A DNA stretch of 64,000 nucleotides from HXMU1420-13 sp965228545. Lineage in GTDB: Bacteria > Bacteroidota > Rhodothermia > Balneolales > Balneolaceae. Positions 33,764 through 43,084 of the stretch are shown piece after piece (positions within the stretch are counted from its first letter, which is position 1; each line of letters starts with the position of its first letter). The stretch is taken from assembly GCA_965228545.1 (NCBI GenBank), contig OZ245822.1, forward strand, positions 3,596,001 through 3,660,000. The letters are read 5' to 3'. The notes under the pieces are model-generated. The model ran no database searches. It saw nothing but the letters and a program-made list of their open reading frames with translations, and had not been told where the DNA came from. The translations under genes were made by a program, and so were the position numbers.

Positions 33764-35266
33764 ATGAATACGTCAGCATCTATATATACAAAACTGTTTC
33801 CACTTACTCGGACAGACTTATCAGAAAGCGTAAAGCAAGGTTTGCATACTTCGTTTGTAAAAACCGACAAATTTATGCTGAAATTACTGCTGATTCATTG
33901 GGCGGTAGCCAGTACAGTAACTGCATTCAGCTATAACTCATATCTGCTTGGGTTTATTGGTGGAGGTTTGGTGTATGGACTCGCATACGCTGCCGTAAAA
34001 ACAAATCCCGGTTCGTTATGGAGTAGAATGACGATAGGTGCGGCCTTTATGGCATTTTCAGCAATTTTTATTCAACAGCATTTAGGGCGAATCGAGATGC
34101 ATTTTCACATATTTGCGACCTTAGCATTTTTCATTCGCTACAAGGATGTTGCCGCTACGCTATCTGCTGCCTTAACTATTGCTTTACACCATGCTATTTT
34201 CAATGTAGCTCAAACATTTGAATTTTCGGTTGCAGGAACCCCATTAATGGCTTTCAATTACGGTTGTGGATGGGATATCGTGTTATTGCACGCAACCTTC
34301 GTGATTGTTGAAGCAGCTGTTATTTGTACCATTGTTGTAAATCTGGCTGATGAATATATTTCTAACGCAGAAGTTTTCAATATCATGGATGATTTAAACG
34401 ATTCTGCATATTACACCTCACAAGCGGCTGATTTTATCTCAAATTCGGGACAAGAGTTAGCAATGGATGCGGCACAAAATGCGGATGCTGTTCACGAATC
34501 CAATAACAGTATCAACACCATGAATAGAAAGATTGTTGCGTTGAATGATCAAACCACATCAGTAAAAACGAAGCTTGAGCATATTACCGAAAATACATCG
34601 GGAATGAACCGGTCGATGGAAGAATTGAAGGAATCGAGTCGAAAAATCTCATCGATTACGAAAATCATAGATACCATCGCTTCGCAAACTAATTTACTGG
34701 CATTAAATGCTGCGGTTGAAGCAGCAAGAGCAGGTGAAGCCGGAGCAGGTTTCGCAGTTGTAACCGAAGAAGTTCGAGTGTTAGCACAGCGTACGGCCCA
34801 AGCAGCTACCGAAATTTCATCTATGATTGATGAGAACATCCGCAAGGCACAGGAAGGAGCGGATACCTCCGAAAGTATCTCAAACCAAATTGCAGAACTC
34901 ACTGAATATATCGACGAGATTCATACCACTAGTAACGATCAGGTGGTTGAATTAAACGGCTTAAAAGGAATTATTGATAAGATTTCCTCTACTACAAATA
35001 ACACAGCCGGAATGGCCGAGCGCAATGCATCCACGGCAGAAGAGTTGCAAAGCCAGATTCATGTATTGCGTACTGCTATTGAAGATATCAATCGAAAAGT
35101 AGCCATAAACTCAAACTCCGAATCTACTGGAAGTTCATTTATCCCAACTAAACAGCCTAAACCGATTGCTAAACCATCAAACTCATCGAATAATTGGAAT
35201 ATGGATGAAAATGATGATGTTAACGATTATGAACTTCTTGAACTGCACTCTAATAATGGATATTGA
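33764..35266 (+). CDS. Methyl-accepting chemotaxis protein with multi-span membrane sensor
   Basis: 500 residues. Residues ~40-205 hold about five to six membrane segments with conserved-looking histidines (RIEMHFHIFATLAFFIRYKD, ALTIALHHAIFN); this hydrophobic His-rich sensor differs from the usual periplasmic ligand domain and may bind a metal or haem. Residues ~230-440 are the signalling coiled coil with the hairpin tip ASQTNLLALNAAVEAARAGE, AGFAVVTEEVRVLAQR. No C-terminal receptor-docking pentapeptide is present. It starts 28 bp after the SCO gene. Other che genes are not in the window. Confidence 0.87.
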   Translation: MNTSASIYTKLFPLTRTDLSESVKQGLHTSFVKTDKFMLKLLLIHWAVASTVTAFSYNSYLLGFIGGGLVYGLAYAAVKTNPGSLWSRMTIGAAFMAFSAIFIQQHLGRIEMHFHIFATLAFFIRYKDVAATLSAALTIALHHAIFNVAQTFEFSVAGTPLMAFNYGCGWDIVLLHATFVIVEAAVICTIVVNLADEYISNAEVFNIMDDLNDSAYYTSQAADFISNSGQELAMDAAQNADAVHESNNSINTMNRKIVALNDQTTSVKTKLEHITENTSGMNRSMEELKESSRKISSITKIIDTIASQTNLLALNAAVEAARAGEAGAGFAVVTEEVRVLAQRTAQAATEISSMIDENIRKAQEGADTSESISNQIAELTEYIDEIHTTSNDQVVELNGLKGIIDKISSTTNNTAGMAERNASTAEELQSQIHVLRTAIEDINRKVAINSNSESTGSSFIPTKQPKPIAKPSNSSNNWNMDENDDVNDYELLELHSNNGY

Positions 35267-35290
35267 TAGCTGAGTAGCAAAAGGTTGGAT

Positions 35291-36190
35291 TTACTGTAAA
35301 GCTTCGTAATCGTTAAGATGTGCAGAATCGGTTTCTCTTAGAATCTGATAAGCTTCGAATCTAAGGTCAGGTTCAGCATCCGCTAACAAAGAGGCGATTT
35401 CTTTAGATTTGGCATCAAAAAACAAATCGAATAAGAAATTATTGGTAGCTCGGCGTTTGGCATCCTGTATGTATGTTAGTATTTCCAATAGTTTAGTTCT
35501 GCTAGCTCTAGGATTATCGACAAAAGTATCCAGTACCAGTCGGTGATACTCGTAATTCGCTTTTCGGATTGCTTCGTAATTGTTATTTAGAATATCAGAA
35601 ATAAGTACAAACCGATTTCGGCCATTATTCGAGTTTCGGGTCCAGCCTATGGTGCTCTCATTTTGCGCTAAATCGACTACATTCTGTGCTTTTTGGAAGT
35701 ATTCGGTTCCACCGAGTTCTGAGTAGCTGTCAAAATCGTAGCCGAGAATAAGATTCATATAGTAGTCGATAAAGCCCGTCATTGCTTCAAATTCGAGTTC
35801 GTCGTGAATCAGGCTTTTCCCTTCCGGATAATTGAACGACCAAGCACCATCACTGAGAATAAGTACACCGGTTTCGGTAAGAGTATTGTAAATTGGTCGC
35901 CGTGATTGAATAATAGTTTCAGCCGAAAAATTAAAATCCTGATCTCCTGCCAGTAAAATGATGCTTATTTGGCAACTAATACGCTCTTGTTCGAGCACTT
36001 CAGTTTCTGTCCAACGATATTCGTTGATGTATGCTTCTAAATCGGTGGTTAATGAGCCGGCAACATATTCGAACGAATTTCCTTCAAGCTGATCGTCATT
36101 TACCGTAATCTGGCAATCGAATTCCTGTGCTTTAACACTCGAAAACAGGAGCAAAAATAAAATTAAACAATTAAAATTTAGGTACTTCAC
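35291..36190 (-). CDS. porD: PorD (DUF4835-type) T9SS accessory protein
   Basis: About 299 residues from GTG 36190 (VKYLNFNCLILFLLLFSSVK then AQEFDC), a signal peptide. A longer frame to 36316 overlaps the divergent gene and is not credible. QEFDCQITVNDDQLEGN at the mature start, and DFNFSAETIIQSRRPIYNT, EYFQKAQNVVDLAQN and GWTRNSNNGRNRF inside, match the PorD family, which is required for stable T9SS function in characterised Bacteroidota. It is divergent from a PorV/PorQ-like barrel gene over 45 bp. Confidence 0.85.
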   Translation of the reverse strand: MKYLNFNCLILFLLLFSSVKAQEFDCQITVNDDQLEGNSFEYVAGSLTTDLEAYINEYRWTETEVLEQERISCQISIILLAGDQDFNFSAETIIQSRRPIYNTLTETGVLILSDGAWSFNYPEGKSLIHDELEFEAMTGFIDYYMNLILGYDFDSYSELGGTEYFQKAQNVVDLAQNESTIGWTRNSNNGRNRFVLISDILNNNYEAIRKANYEYHRLVLDTFVDNPRASRTKLLEILTYIQDAKRRATNNFLFDLFFDAKSKEIASLLADAEPDLRFEAYQILRETDSAHLNDYEALQ

Positions 36191-36235
36191 TTTACAAAGG
36201 TCGCTACAGTTAACATATTCTGTGGAATCAATTTT

Positions 36236-37057
36236 ATGATACGAATGAAAAAATTGCGATGGGGATTTTCTTTTTCGGTTTTGATGATGCTTGTTCAGCC
36301 TGCAATCGCTCAACAAACAATAGGGGCTCGTTCCATTTCTATGGGGATGGTTTCCTCAGCCTTAACCGATAATGAATGGGCTATTTTTGCAAATCCGGCG
36401 TCACTTTCAGCCAACAAGTTAAACATAGCATTCTATGGATTACGGTATTATGGTTTTCCTGAGATTACAGACATTTCAACCAACGCATCAATCCCAATAA
36501 AATTTGGTTCAGTTGCAGGCGGTTTTTCTCGGTTTGGAAATGAGCTCTTTTCGGAAACTAATATGAGAATTGGGGCAAATTATATTCAGTCGAGGTTCAG
36601 AGTAGGAATGGCATTACATTACAATCACTTAGCCTTTGGTGGGGATTATGGTTCTGGTGGGGCTGTTGGTATGAATTTCGGAGTACTTTTCGAAATAAAT
36701 GAGTCATTTACGTTGGGCTCAAAAGTCAGCAATGTTAATAAACCTACTTATAATTTTGATGTCGGAGAGGAAGATCTTGCGAGTGATTTGAGTATCGGAT
36801 TCGGATACAAACTCGAGGAGCGAGCGCAACTTTATGTTGATATAGTAAAAGATGTTCGCTTTCCGGTGTCTTATCGTGGTGGCGTCGAGGTAGAGATCAT
36901 CGAATCCTTTGTTGGAAGATTGGGAGTTTCAACCGAGCCGGTTACCTACTCGTTTGGGTTTGGTTATGTGCATTCTAAGTTCGATATCAATCTTGCGGCT
37001 CAACAACACGAAATCCTGGGGATGAGTCCCGGTTTAGATATTATCGTTAAGCTTTAG
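36236..37057 (+). CDS. PorV/PorQ-like outer-membrane beta-barrel protein
   Basis: 273 residues with a signal peptide (MKKLRWGFSFSVLMMLVQPA then IAQQ). TIGARSISMGMVSSALTD followed by EWAIFANPASLS is the FadL-like start motif shared with PorV/PorQ, and the chain is regular beta-strands ending SPGLDIIVKL. It is smaller than the PorV at 4.2-5.4 kb and is probably a different transporter or PorQ-like factor. It starts a unit with the HhH/barrel gene 2 bp downstream. Confidence 0.78.
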   Translation: MIRMKKLRWGFSFSVLMMLVQPAIAQQTIGARSISMGMVSSALTDNEWAIFANPASLSANKLNIAFYGLRYYGFPEITDISTNASIPIKFGSVAGGFSRFGNELFSETNMRIGANYIQSRFRVGMALHYNHLAFGGDYGSGGAVGMNFGVLFEINESFTLGSKVSNVNKPTYNFDVGEEDLASDLSIGFGYKLEERAQLYVDIVKDVRFPVSYRGGVEVEIIESFVGRLGVSTEPVTYSFGFGYVHSKFDINLAAQQHEILGMSPGLDIIVKL

Positions 37058-37059
37058 CT

Positions 37060-39111
37060 ATGAAGAGTTTTGGGCTCATCATATTGCCTCTATTCATTAT
37101 CAATTCAGTAAATACTTGGGCTCAGGATACCACAGCAACAAAAGTTCGAGATCAACTTGAAGCCACTTTCGAGGAGCAAGAAATTGATGAAGAATCTACC
37201 GATGGAGAGCAACTGATTCAATTTTTGCAAGATCTTGCAGCCAATCCGGTAAATATAAATACTGCCGGAGTTCCTGATCTATTACAAATCCCCGGAATTA
37301 CCATCATTACAGCAAACGCTATAGTTGACTATCGCACAAATAAACCTTTTGAGTCTGTCGATGAATTGAATGAAGTTGCCGGAGTAGGGACGGCTACTTT
37401 TCAACGTATGCAACCTTATGTAACTATCGGAAATAACAGAGAATTATTTGGCAGCTTGTATACCAATTTGAATTATTGGACGGATCGTGCATCCTTCGAA
37501 TACATCTCGCGATACCAACAGGTTCTGGAAAATCAGGAAGGGTATGTGCGACCAGATTCTTTAGGTGGATATTTAGGCAACTCGGTAAAATATTATCAAC
37601 GTTTGCGTTACAAAAGCGCACATGCATCAGTAAATCTAACTCAAGAAAAAGATGCAGGGGAAGCCCTGGGTGGACCAACTGATTTCGATTATCAATCCTT
37701 TCATATAGCAGCGAACGACAATGGCAAACTCAAGCAAATTGTAGTGGGCGATTATAGCGTTAGTGCAGCACAAGGATTGGTACTTTGGACCGGTGGTGCG
37801 TTTGGGAAAGGACGTGAAGTAATAAAAACGATCGCGAAAAATGAGCGGGGAATTCGCCCTTATGGCTCGGCGCAAGAAACTAACTTCTTTAGAGGCGTGG
37901 CAGCAACATACGGGGAGCGCACAAGGTTGTCGTTGTTTTATTCCGATCGCAAACGAACAGCTAGTTTAGCGAGTGCCAGTACCATAAACTTCCCTTCTTC
38001 TTCGGGTTTCCACAGAACCCAGAATGAAGTTGAACGTCGCAACAATATAAGTCAGCAAGTAATTGGAGCTCGATTTGTACAATCCAGTAAGTTTGGATTA
38101 TTTGGATTTAGTGCCCACAATACAACGTTTAGTATGCCTATTGCTTCAGGGAATTCTATCAACGATTTATATGATTTTAGTGGTAGTTCATCATCGGTGG
38201 TTGGGATTGATTACAGGGGATATTTTAAGAGAAGTTTGATTTTTGGGGAAATTGCCCAAAGCCGGAATTCCGCACTAGCCGGGATAATTGGAGTGGAATT
38301 AGGAGTAGGAGATAACACCGATTTAGCAATACTCTACCGAAATTATGCGAAGGACTTTCAGTCTATTTTTGGGGATGGGTTTGGGGAATCGTCCGGTAAT
38401 CCACAAAATGAAAGAGGGTGGTATGTTGGTGTTAAGCATCAGATAGAAGAAAAAATTTCGAGCAGTTTTTACTTTGATCAGTATCAGTATCTCGCACCTA
38501 GAAATGGAGTGTTCAGTAATAGTAGCGGGCACGACGTGTTATTTTTAATAGAAGGAAATCTAAACAGATCATTAAATGCATATATTTTAATTAGAAACGA
38601 ATTGAAAGAAGTAGATCTGCAACAAACGGATGATTTTGGGCGAGAAGTACTCAGTACCGGGAAGCAGAAACGATCAAGCTTCCGAATTCAGGCTGAATAT
38701 ATTGCAAATAGAATATTACGAAGCAGAACCCGAGCCGAGTGGGTGTTTGCTCGTGATCCGGGCGAAGAACGAGACCTTGGATTTCTACTGTACCAAGATC
38801 TGCGTTGGCTACCACACAGATCGTTTATTATTGATGCTCGTTATACACTTTTTGAAACCGATAGCTTTGCCTCCAGAGTGTATCAATTCGAGAACGATTT
38901 ACTGTACGTATTATCAAACGTAGCGTTAAGCGATCGAGGGCAACGATGGTACATTGTTGTTAAGTATGCCCCAACCGATTACTTAGATCTGTCAGCTAAA
39001 ATTTCGCGATCTACAATAGAAGATGCCTTCACCTTAAGTTCGGGATTGAACGAAATTAAAGGTAATCAACGAACGAATATTGGACTTCAGGCACGATTAC
39101 TATTTCGATGA
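37060..39111 (+). CDS. Exported helix-hairpin-helix protein with outer-membrane barrel
   Basis: 683 residues with a signal peptide (MKSFGLIILPLFIINSVNTW). Residues ~62-125 hold two ComEA-type helix-hairpin-helix motifs (NPVNINTAGVPDLLQIPGIT and ESVDELNEVAGVGTATFQRM). The rest is beta-rich with many alternating aromatic strands and ends LQARLLF, consistent with an outer-membrane barrel. A DNA-binding HhH unit on an envelope barrel suggests DNA uptake or surface DNA contact; this is inference. It is coupled to the PorV/PorQ-like gene. Confidence 0.8.
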   Translation: MKSFGLIILPLFIINSVNTWAQDTTATKVRDQLEATFEEQEIDEESTDGEQLIQFLQDLAANPVNINTAGVPDLLQIPGITIITANAIVDYRTNKPFESVDELNEVAGVGTATFQRMQPYVTIGNNRELFGSLYTNLNYWTDRASFEYISRYQQVLENQEGYVRPDSLGGYLGNSVKYYQRLRYKSAHASVNLTQEKDAGEALGGPTDFDYQSFHIAANDNGKLKQIVVGDYSVSAAQGLVLWTGGAFGKGREVIKTIAKNERGIRPYGSAQETNFFRGVAATYGERTRLSLFYSDRKRTASLASASTINFPSSSGFHRTQNEVERRNNISQQVIGARFVQSSKFGLFGFSAHNTTFSMPIASGNSINDLYDFSGSSSSVVGIDYRGYFKRSLIFGEIAQSRNSALAGIIGVELGVGDNTDLAILYRNYAKDFQSIFGDGFGESSGNPQNERGWYVGVKHQIEEKISSSFYFDQYQYLAPRNGVFSNSSGHDVLFLIEGNLNRSLNAYILIRNELKEVDLQQTDDFGREVLSTGKQKRSSFRIQAEYIANRILRSRTRAEWVFARDPGEERDLGFLLYQDLRWLPHRSFIIDARYTLFETDSFASRVYQFENDLLYVLSNVALSDRGQRWYIVVKYAPTDYLDLSAKISRSTIEDAFTLSSGLNEIKGNQRTNIGLQARLLFR

Positions 39112-39170
39112 TTATTATACATATTCTGAAAGCAATTGTTCTATATTGAGGCGAAATCATCTAAAGCTAT

Positions 39171-40940
39171 ATGACACTTGAAGGCTGGGCAGTAGTTGGG
39201 GTAATTGGTGTTAGTTTTGTACTTTTTCTAACTACATCTGTTGCCGTAGATCTGATTTTATTTGCCGGACTCGCATTTCTGCTTATCAGCGGAATATTAT
39301 CTCCAGATGAAGCACTAGCCGGATTCTCTAATGAAGGGATGCTGACGGTTGCTGCATTATATGTAGTTGCCGGCGGGCTAAAAGAAACCGGCGCTATTCA
39401 AATGATCACACAAAAAATCATGGGGCAAACTCGTACTGTTCGAGGCGCACAGGCAAGAATAATGGCCCCTGTAATGGTGATGAGTGCATTTATGAACAAC
39501 ACTCCAATCGTAGCTTCTTTTATCCCCGCGCTGGAACATTGGAGTAAAAAAACAGGAATCCCTGTTTCCAAAGTACTGATTCCTCTTTCTTACGCGGCTA
39601 TTCTTGGTGGAACTTGTACACTCATCGGAACCAGTACAAACCTGATTTTAAACGGTCTTCTTATAGAAGAAGGCTCCATTAGATCTTTGGGATTATTTGA
39701 GCCTGCACTAATTGGGATTCCTTGTGCAATTGCCGGATTCATTTATTTACTGCTTTTTGGTGATAAGCTGTTACCATCTCGTGGCGAGGCTTTTCAAACG
39801 TTTAAAGATACGCGAGAATACACCATCGAAATGTTGGTTCCGGTAGGCAGTCCTTTAGCGCGAAAAACTATTCAAGAAGCTGGATTACGTCAACTACCGG
39901 GACTTTTCTTAGTAGAAATTGTAAGAGAAGATGCCGTATTACCGGCAGTAGGCCCTAATCAACGATTAAGAGAAAACGATCGCTTAATTTTTGCCGGAGT
40001 AGTAGAATCAATTGTCGACTTACAAAGCATGAACGGGCTAGTGCCTGCTACCGACCAAGTGTTTAAGCTTGATACTCCAAGAAAAAATAGAGTGCTTTTG
40101 GAGGCAGTGATCTCGGCTACTCACCCTTTAATTGATGTTACCATTAAAGAAGGTGGCTTCCGAAATAGATATGGTGCAGTAATTCTGGCTATATCGAGAA
40201 GTGGAAAACGAATAAAAAAGAAAGTAGGCGACATTTCACTAAAAGCAGGTGATACCCTTTTACTTGAAGCAGATTCAAATTTTTTCACTCGATATAAAAA
40301 CTCAAACGAGTATTACTTAGTAAGCTCTTTGAGTGAGGTTCAACGAACCGAATTCAAAAAATCCGGTGTAGCACTATTAATCCTTTTGGGTATGGTTGTA
40401 CTGGCAGGCTTTCAAATTCTCACAATGTTCGAGTCAGTTCTGCTGGCCTCAGCATTAATGATTTTATGCGGGGCAATTTCTTATCCGGAGGCTGTAAAAA
40501 CTATTGATTGGCGATTGTTGATAGCTATTGCATCTGCAATAGGTATAGGTGCCGCTCTCTCAACAAGTGGCATTATCGACGTATTGATGGGTTTAAGCAC
40601 TACTTATTTGATAAACTCAATACCAATTATTTTGATTATTATATTTGCAGCAACATGGCTTTTAACAGAAATGATTACAAATGCAGCCGCAGTGGTGCTG
40701 ATGTTTCCTATGGTTCAGGCAATTTCAATTAATTATCAACTAGATCTAATACCACTAGTAATTATTATGTTGATTGCCGCCTCAACCAGTTTTTCATCGC
40801 CCATTGGTTATCAAACCAATTTGATGGTGCTTGGCCCGGGTGGATATACCTACATTGATTATGTAAAAATTGGAATCCCTCTAACCATATTAAACGCTAT
40901 TATAGCCTTGTTGTTGGTACCCTTATTTTGGAGCTTTTAA
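39171..40940 (+). CDS. SLC13/CitT-family sulfate permease with TrkA-C domains
   Basis: 589 residues. About eleven membrane segments in two blocks, with two cytoplasmic TrkA-C-like (RCK_C) domains around residues 215-370 (PVGSPLARKTIQEAGLRQLP and VISATHPLIDVTIKEGGFRN). MSAFMNNTPIVASFIPAL and ITNAAAVVLMFPM are the SLC13 substrate-cation motifs. The genomic position before cysQ-cysD-cysNC argues for sulfate uptake, probably with Na+. It starts the sulfate activation operon. Confidence 0.86.
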   Translation: MTLEGWAVVGVIGVSFVLFLTTSVAVDLILFAGLAFLLISGILSPDEALAGFSNEGMLTVAALYVVAGGLKETGAIQMITQKIMGQTRTVRGAQARIMAPVMVMSAFMNNTPIVASFIPALEHWSKKTGIPVSKVLIPLSYAAILGGTCTLIGTSTNLILNGLLIEEGSIRSLGLFEPALIGIPCAIAGFIYLLLFGDKLLPSRGEAFQTFKDTREYTIEMLVPVGSPLARKTIQEAGLRQLPGLFLVEIVREDAVLPAVGPNQRLRENDRLIFAGVVESIVDLQSMNGLVPATDQVFKLDTPRKNRVLLEAVISATHPLIDVTIKEGGFRNRYGAVILAISRSGKRIKKKVGDISLKAGDTLLLEADSNFFTRYKNSNEYYLVSSLSEVQRTEFKKSGVALLILLGMVVLAGFQILTMFESVLLASALMILCGAISYPEAVKTIDWRLLIAIASAIGIGAALSTSGIIDVLMGLSTTYLINSIPIILIIIFAATWLLTEMITNAAAVVLMFPMVQAISINYQLDLIPLVIIMLIAASTSFSSPIGYQTNLMVLGPGGYTYIDYVKIGIPLTILNAIIALLLVPLFWSF

Positions 40941-40943
40941 CAC

Positions 40944-41717
40944 ATGCACATCAAAGAGATTATTGAAATAGCCGAAGAAGCAGGAGAAAAAATTCTTTCA
41001 TTCTATGGGGATGAAATCGAAGTGACATCCAAAGAGGATGAGTCTCCACTAACAAAAGCAGATTTAGCAGCACATCATCACATTGTTGATCGGTTAAAAA
41101 AAATCACACCATCAATCCCGATTATTTCTGAAGAATCAGGTGTTCCACCCTATGAAATAAGAAAGCGTTGGAGCTCTTATTGGTTGGTAGATCCTTTAGA
41201 TGGAACCAAAGAATTCATTAAGAAAAATGGCGAATTCACAGTTAATATCGCTTTAATTGAAGATAATAGCCCGGTACTTGGTGTAGTTAATATTCCGGCT
41301 CAGAGTTTAACTTACTATGCACAAAAAGGCGTAGGCTCTTTTAAAAAGAACAGCGCGGGGTATTCTGAACAATTGGACTCTAAGGAATTCAGCACTCCCG
41401 GAAAAGCTAGAATCGTGGTTAGTCGCTCTCATGGCGACGACACCACAAAAAGTAAACTAGCGGAATATGGAGTTGAAGTACTAGAGGAAGTTCCATCAGG
41501 TAGTTCACTCAAATTTTGTTTAGTTGCTGAAGGTTTGGCTGACTTATATCCCAGATTTGGCCCAACAATGGAATGGGATACTGCTGCCGCAGATGCCATA
41601 TACAGGTACTCAACAAAAAAAGGTGAAAAGTACTCACCCTTGATTTACAACAAGGAAAATTTATTGAACCCATCATTTATTATCGGAATAAGTGAAGGGT
41701 TAAACGAAAACATATAA
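40944..41717 (+). CDS. cysQ: 3'(2'),5'-bisphosphate nucleotidase CysQ
   Basis: 257 residues. ISEESGV with the metal-binding Glu, WLVDPLDGTKEFIKKNGEFT with the DPLDGT motif, and EWDTAAADAIYR near the C-terminus are the inositol-monophosphatase-superfamily sites of CysQ. It hydrolyses PAP to AMP, removing the inhibitor left by PAPS-dependent sulfation or reduction. It lies 3 bp after the permease and 4 bp before cysD. Confidence 0.93.
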   Translation: MHIKEIIEIAEEAGEKILSFYGDEIEVTSKEDESPLTKADLAAHHHIVDRLKKITPSIPIISEESGVPPYEIRKRWSSYWLVDPLDGTKEFIKKNGEFTVNIALIEDNSPVLGVVNIPAQSLTYYAQKGVGSFKKNSAGYSEQLDSKEFSTPGKARIVVSRSHGDDTTKSKLAEYGVEVLEEVPSGSSLKFCLVAEGLADLYPRFGPTMEWDTAAADAIYRYSTKKGEKYSPLIYNKENLLNPSFIIGISEGLNENI

Positions 41718-41721
41718 TCTG

Positions 41722-42630
41722 ATGTCCATTTTAAATAGTAGAAGTCATCTAAAAAGGTTAGAAGATGAATCCATTTATGTGATGAGGGAGACGGCCGCTC
41801 AATTTGAACGGCCCGTACTTCTTTTTTCAGGCGGTAAGGATTCCATCGTTATGTTCCATCTGGCATTAAAAGCATTTCATCCCGGGAAAGTCCCTTTTCC
41901 TTTAATGCATGTAGATACCGGACATAACTTCCCCGAAACTATCGAATTTCGTGACAGCCTGGTAGAAAAATATGGCGTTGATTTAATCGTAGGTAGTGTG
42001 CAAGATTCTATCGATAAAGGTCGGGTGGAAGAGGAGACCGGGCCGGATGCTTCTAGAAATGCGCTTCAAACGGTGACTCTATTAGACACGCTTAAAAAGC
42101 ATCAGGTTGATGCTGCTTTAGGTGGAGGTCGTAGGGATGAAGAGAAAGCTCGTGCTAAAGAGCGTTTTTTCTCCCATCGGGATATTTTCGGGCAATGGGA
42201 TCCCAAAAACCAGCGACCGGAGCTTTGGAATTTATTCAACGGGAGAAAAAAGCCGGGCGAAAATTTCCGTGTATTCCCGATATCAAACTGGACAGAAATG
42301 GATGTTTGGCAGTATATCGCCCAAGAAGAAATCGAAATTCCATCGATATATTTTGCACATGAGCGAAAAGTATTTAACCGTCGTGGAGTTTGGTTAGCGG
42401 ATACTGAATTCGTAAACAAAATGGACGACGAAGAAGTGGTTACTAAGGTGGTAAGATTCAGAACAATTGGTGATGCTACTTGTACAGGAGCAGTATTATC
42501 GGATGCATCTTCGATGGAAGAAATCATTCAAGAAGTGGCATCTGCCCGCGAAACAGAACGTGGTACTCGCCATGATGACAAACGAAGCGAAACCGCAATG
42601 GAAGACCGCAAGAAGCAAGGATATTTTTAA
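41722..42630 (+). CDS. cysD: Sulfate adenylyltransferase subunit CysD
   Basis: 302 residues, the usual CysD length. The PP-loop (LLFSGGKDSIVMFHLALKAF), LGGGRRDEEKARAKERFFSH and the C-terminal REMERGTRH-like ARETERGTRHDDKRSETAME are intact. With CysN it makes APS from ATP and sulfate. The gap to cysN is about 450 bp because of an inserted four-helix-bundle gene. Confidence 0.95.
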   Translation: MSILNSRSHLKRLEDESIYVMRETAAQFERPVLLFSGGKDSIVMFHLALKAFHPGKVPFPLMHVDTGHNFPETIEFRDSLVEKYGVDLIVGSVQDSIDKGRVEEETGPDASRNALQTVTLLDTLKKHQVDAALGGGRRDEEKARAKERFFSHRDIFGQWDPKNQRPELWNLFNGRKKPGENFRVFPISNWTEMDVWQYIAQEEIEIPSIYFAHERKVFNRRGVWLADTEFVNKMDDEEVVTKVVRFRTIGDATCTGAVLSDASSMEEIIQEVASARETERGTRHDDKRSETAMEDRKKQGYF

Positions 42631-42642
42631 GCGAAGCTTTGT

Positions 42643-42675
42643 AGTTTTGAGTGATAAGTTTTGAGTTTTGAGTGT
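42643..42675 (+). repeat. AGTTTTGAGT-rich repeat, left flank of the inserted gene
   Basis: AGTTTTGAGTG, AAGTTTTGAG and TTTTGAGTG follow one another just after the cysD stop. The reverse complement (CACTCAAAACTC) recurs at 43095-43128, so the inserted four-helix-bundle gene is bounded by an inverted repeat. Another copy, AATCACTCAAAACTA, is near 45560. Confidence 0.75.
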
Positions 42676-42727
42676 AAGGACTTGTTTAGAAAATGGTCTT
42701 ACTTAAAAACTAACAAATCTGATACTC

Positions 42728-43084
42728 ATGAAATATAATGGCCCTATTTATGACAAATCCTTTCAATTTGCATTAATGACTCTAGAATTAAGCAAAAAAC
42801 TTAAATCCCTCAAAGAATTTGATCTCTCAAGTCAAATTCTTAGATCAGGTACAAGTATTGGAGCAAATGTTAACTAAGCCGGAGCTGCTGTATCAAAAAA
42901 AGACTTTGTAAATAAGATGTCCATTGCTTTGAAAGAAGCTAGAGAATCGTGCTATTGGCTTCGACTATTGAAAGAGTCAAATACAATTCAAATTAACGTT
43001 GAGCAAAATATAGATCGGTGTATTGAGCTCATAAGAATTCTTACATCGATCGTAAAGACTGCACAATCAAGTATTAGAAAATGA
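42728..43084 (+). pseudogene. Four-helix-bundle (IVS-type) gene with an in-frame stop, between cysD and cysNC
   Basis: 118 codons from ATG 42728. The translation matches the IVS/four-helix-bundle family: QFALMTLELSKKLKSLKEFD, RSGTSIGANVN-stop-AGAAVSKKDF, MSIALKEARESCYWLRLLKE. TAA at 42875-42877 (codon 50) replaces the family's conserved Glu of the ANVxEA motif, probably by GAA to TAA. Frame and the rest of the protein are intact, so the stop is recent, suppressed, or a sequencing error. Its stop overlaps the cysN ATG (ATGA). It is a different subgroup from the copy in the fix operon. Confidence 0.8.

Noticed and set aside
36191..36316. N-terminal extension of porD
   Set aside because: It overlaps the divergent barrel gene, lacks a signal sequence at its start, and the GTG at 36190 gives a proper signal peptide.
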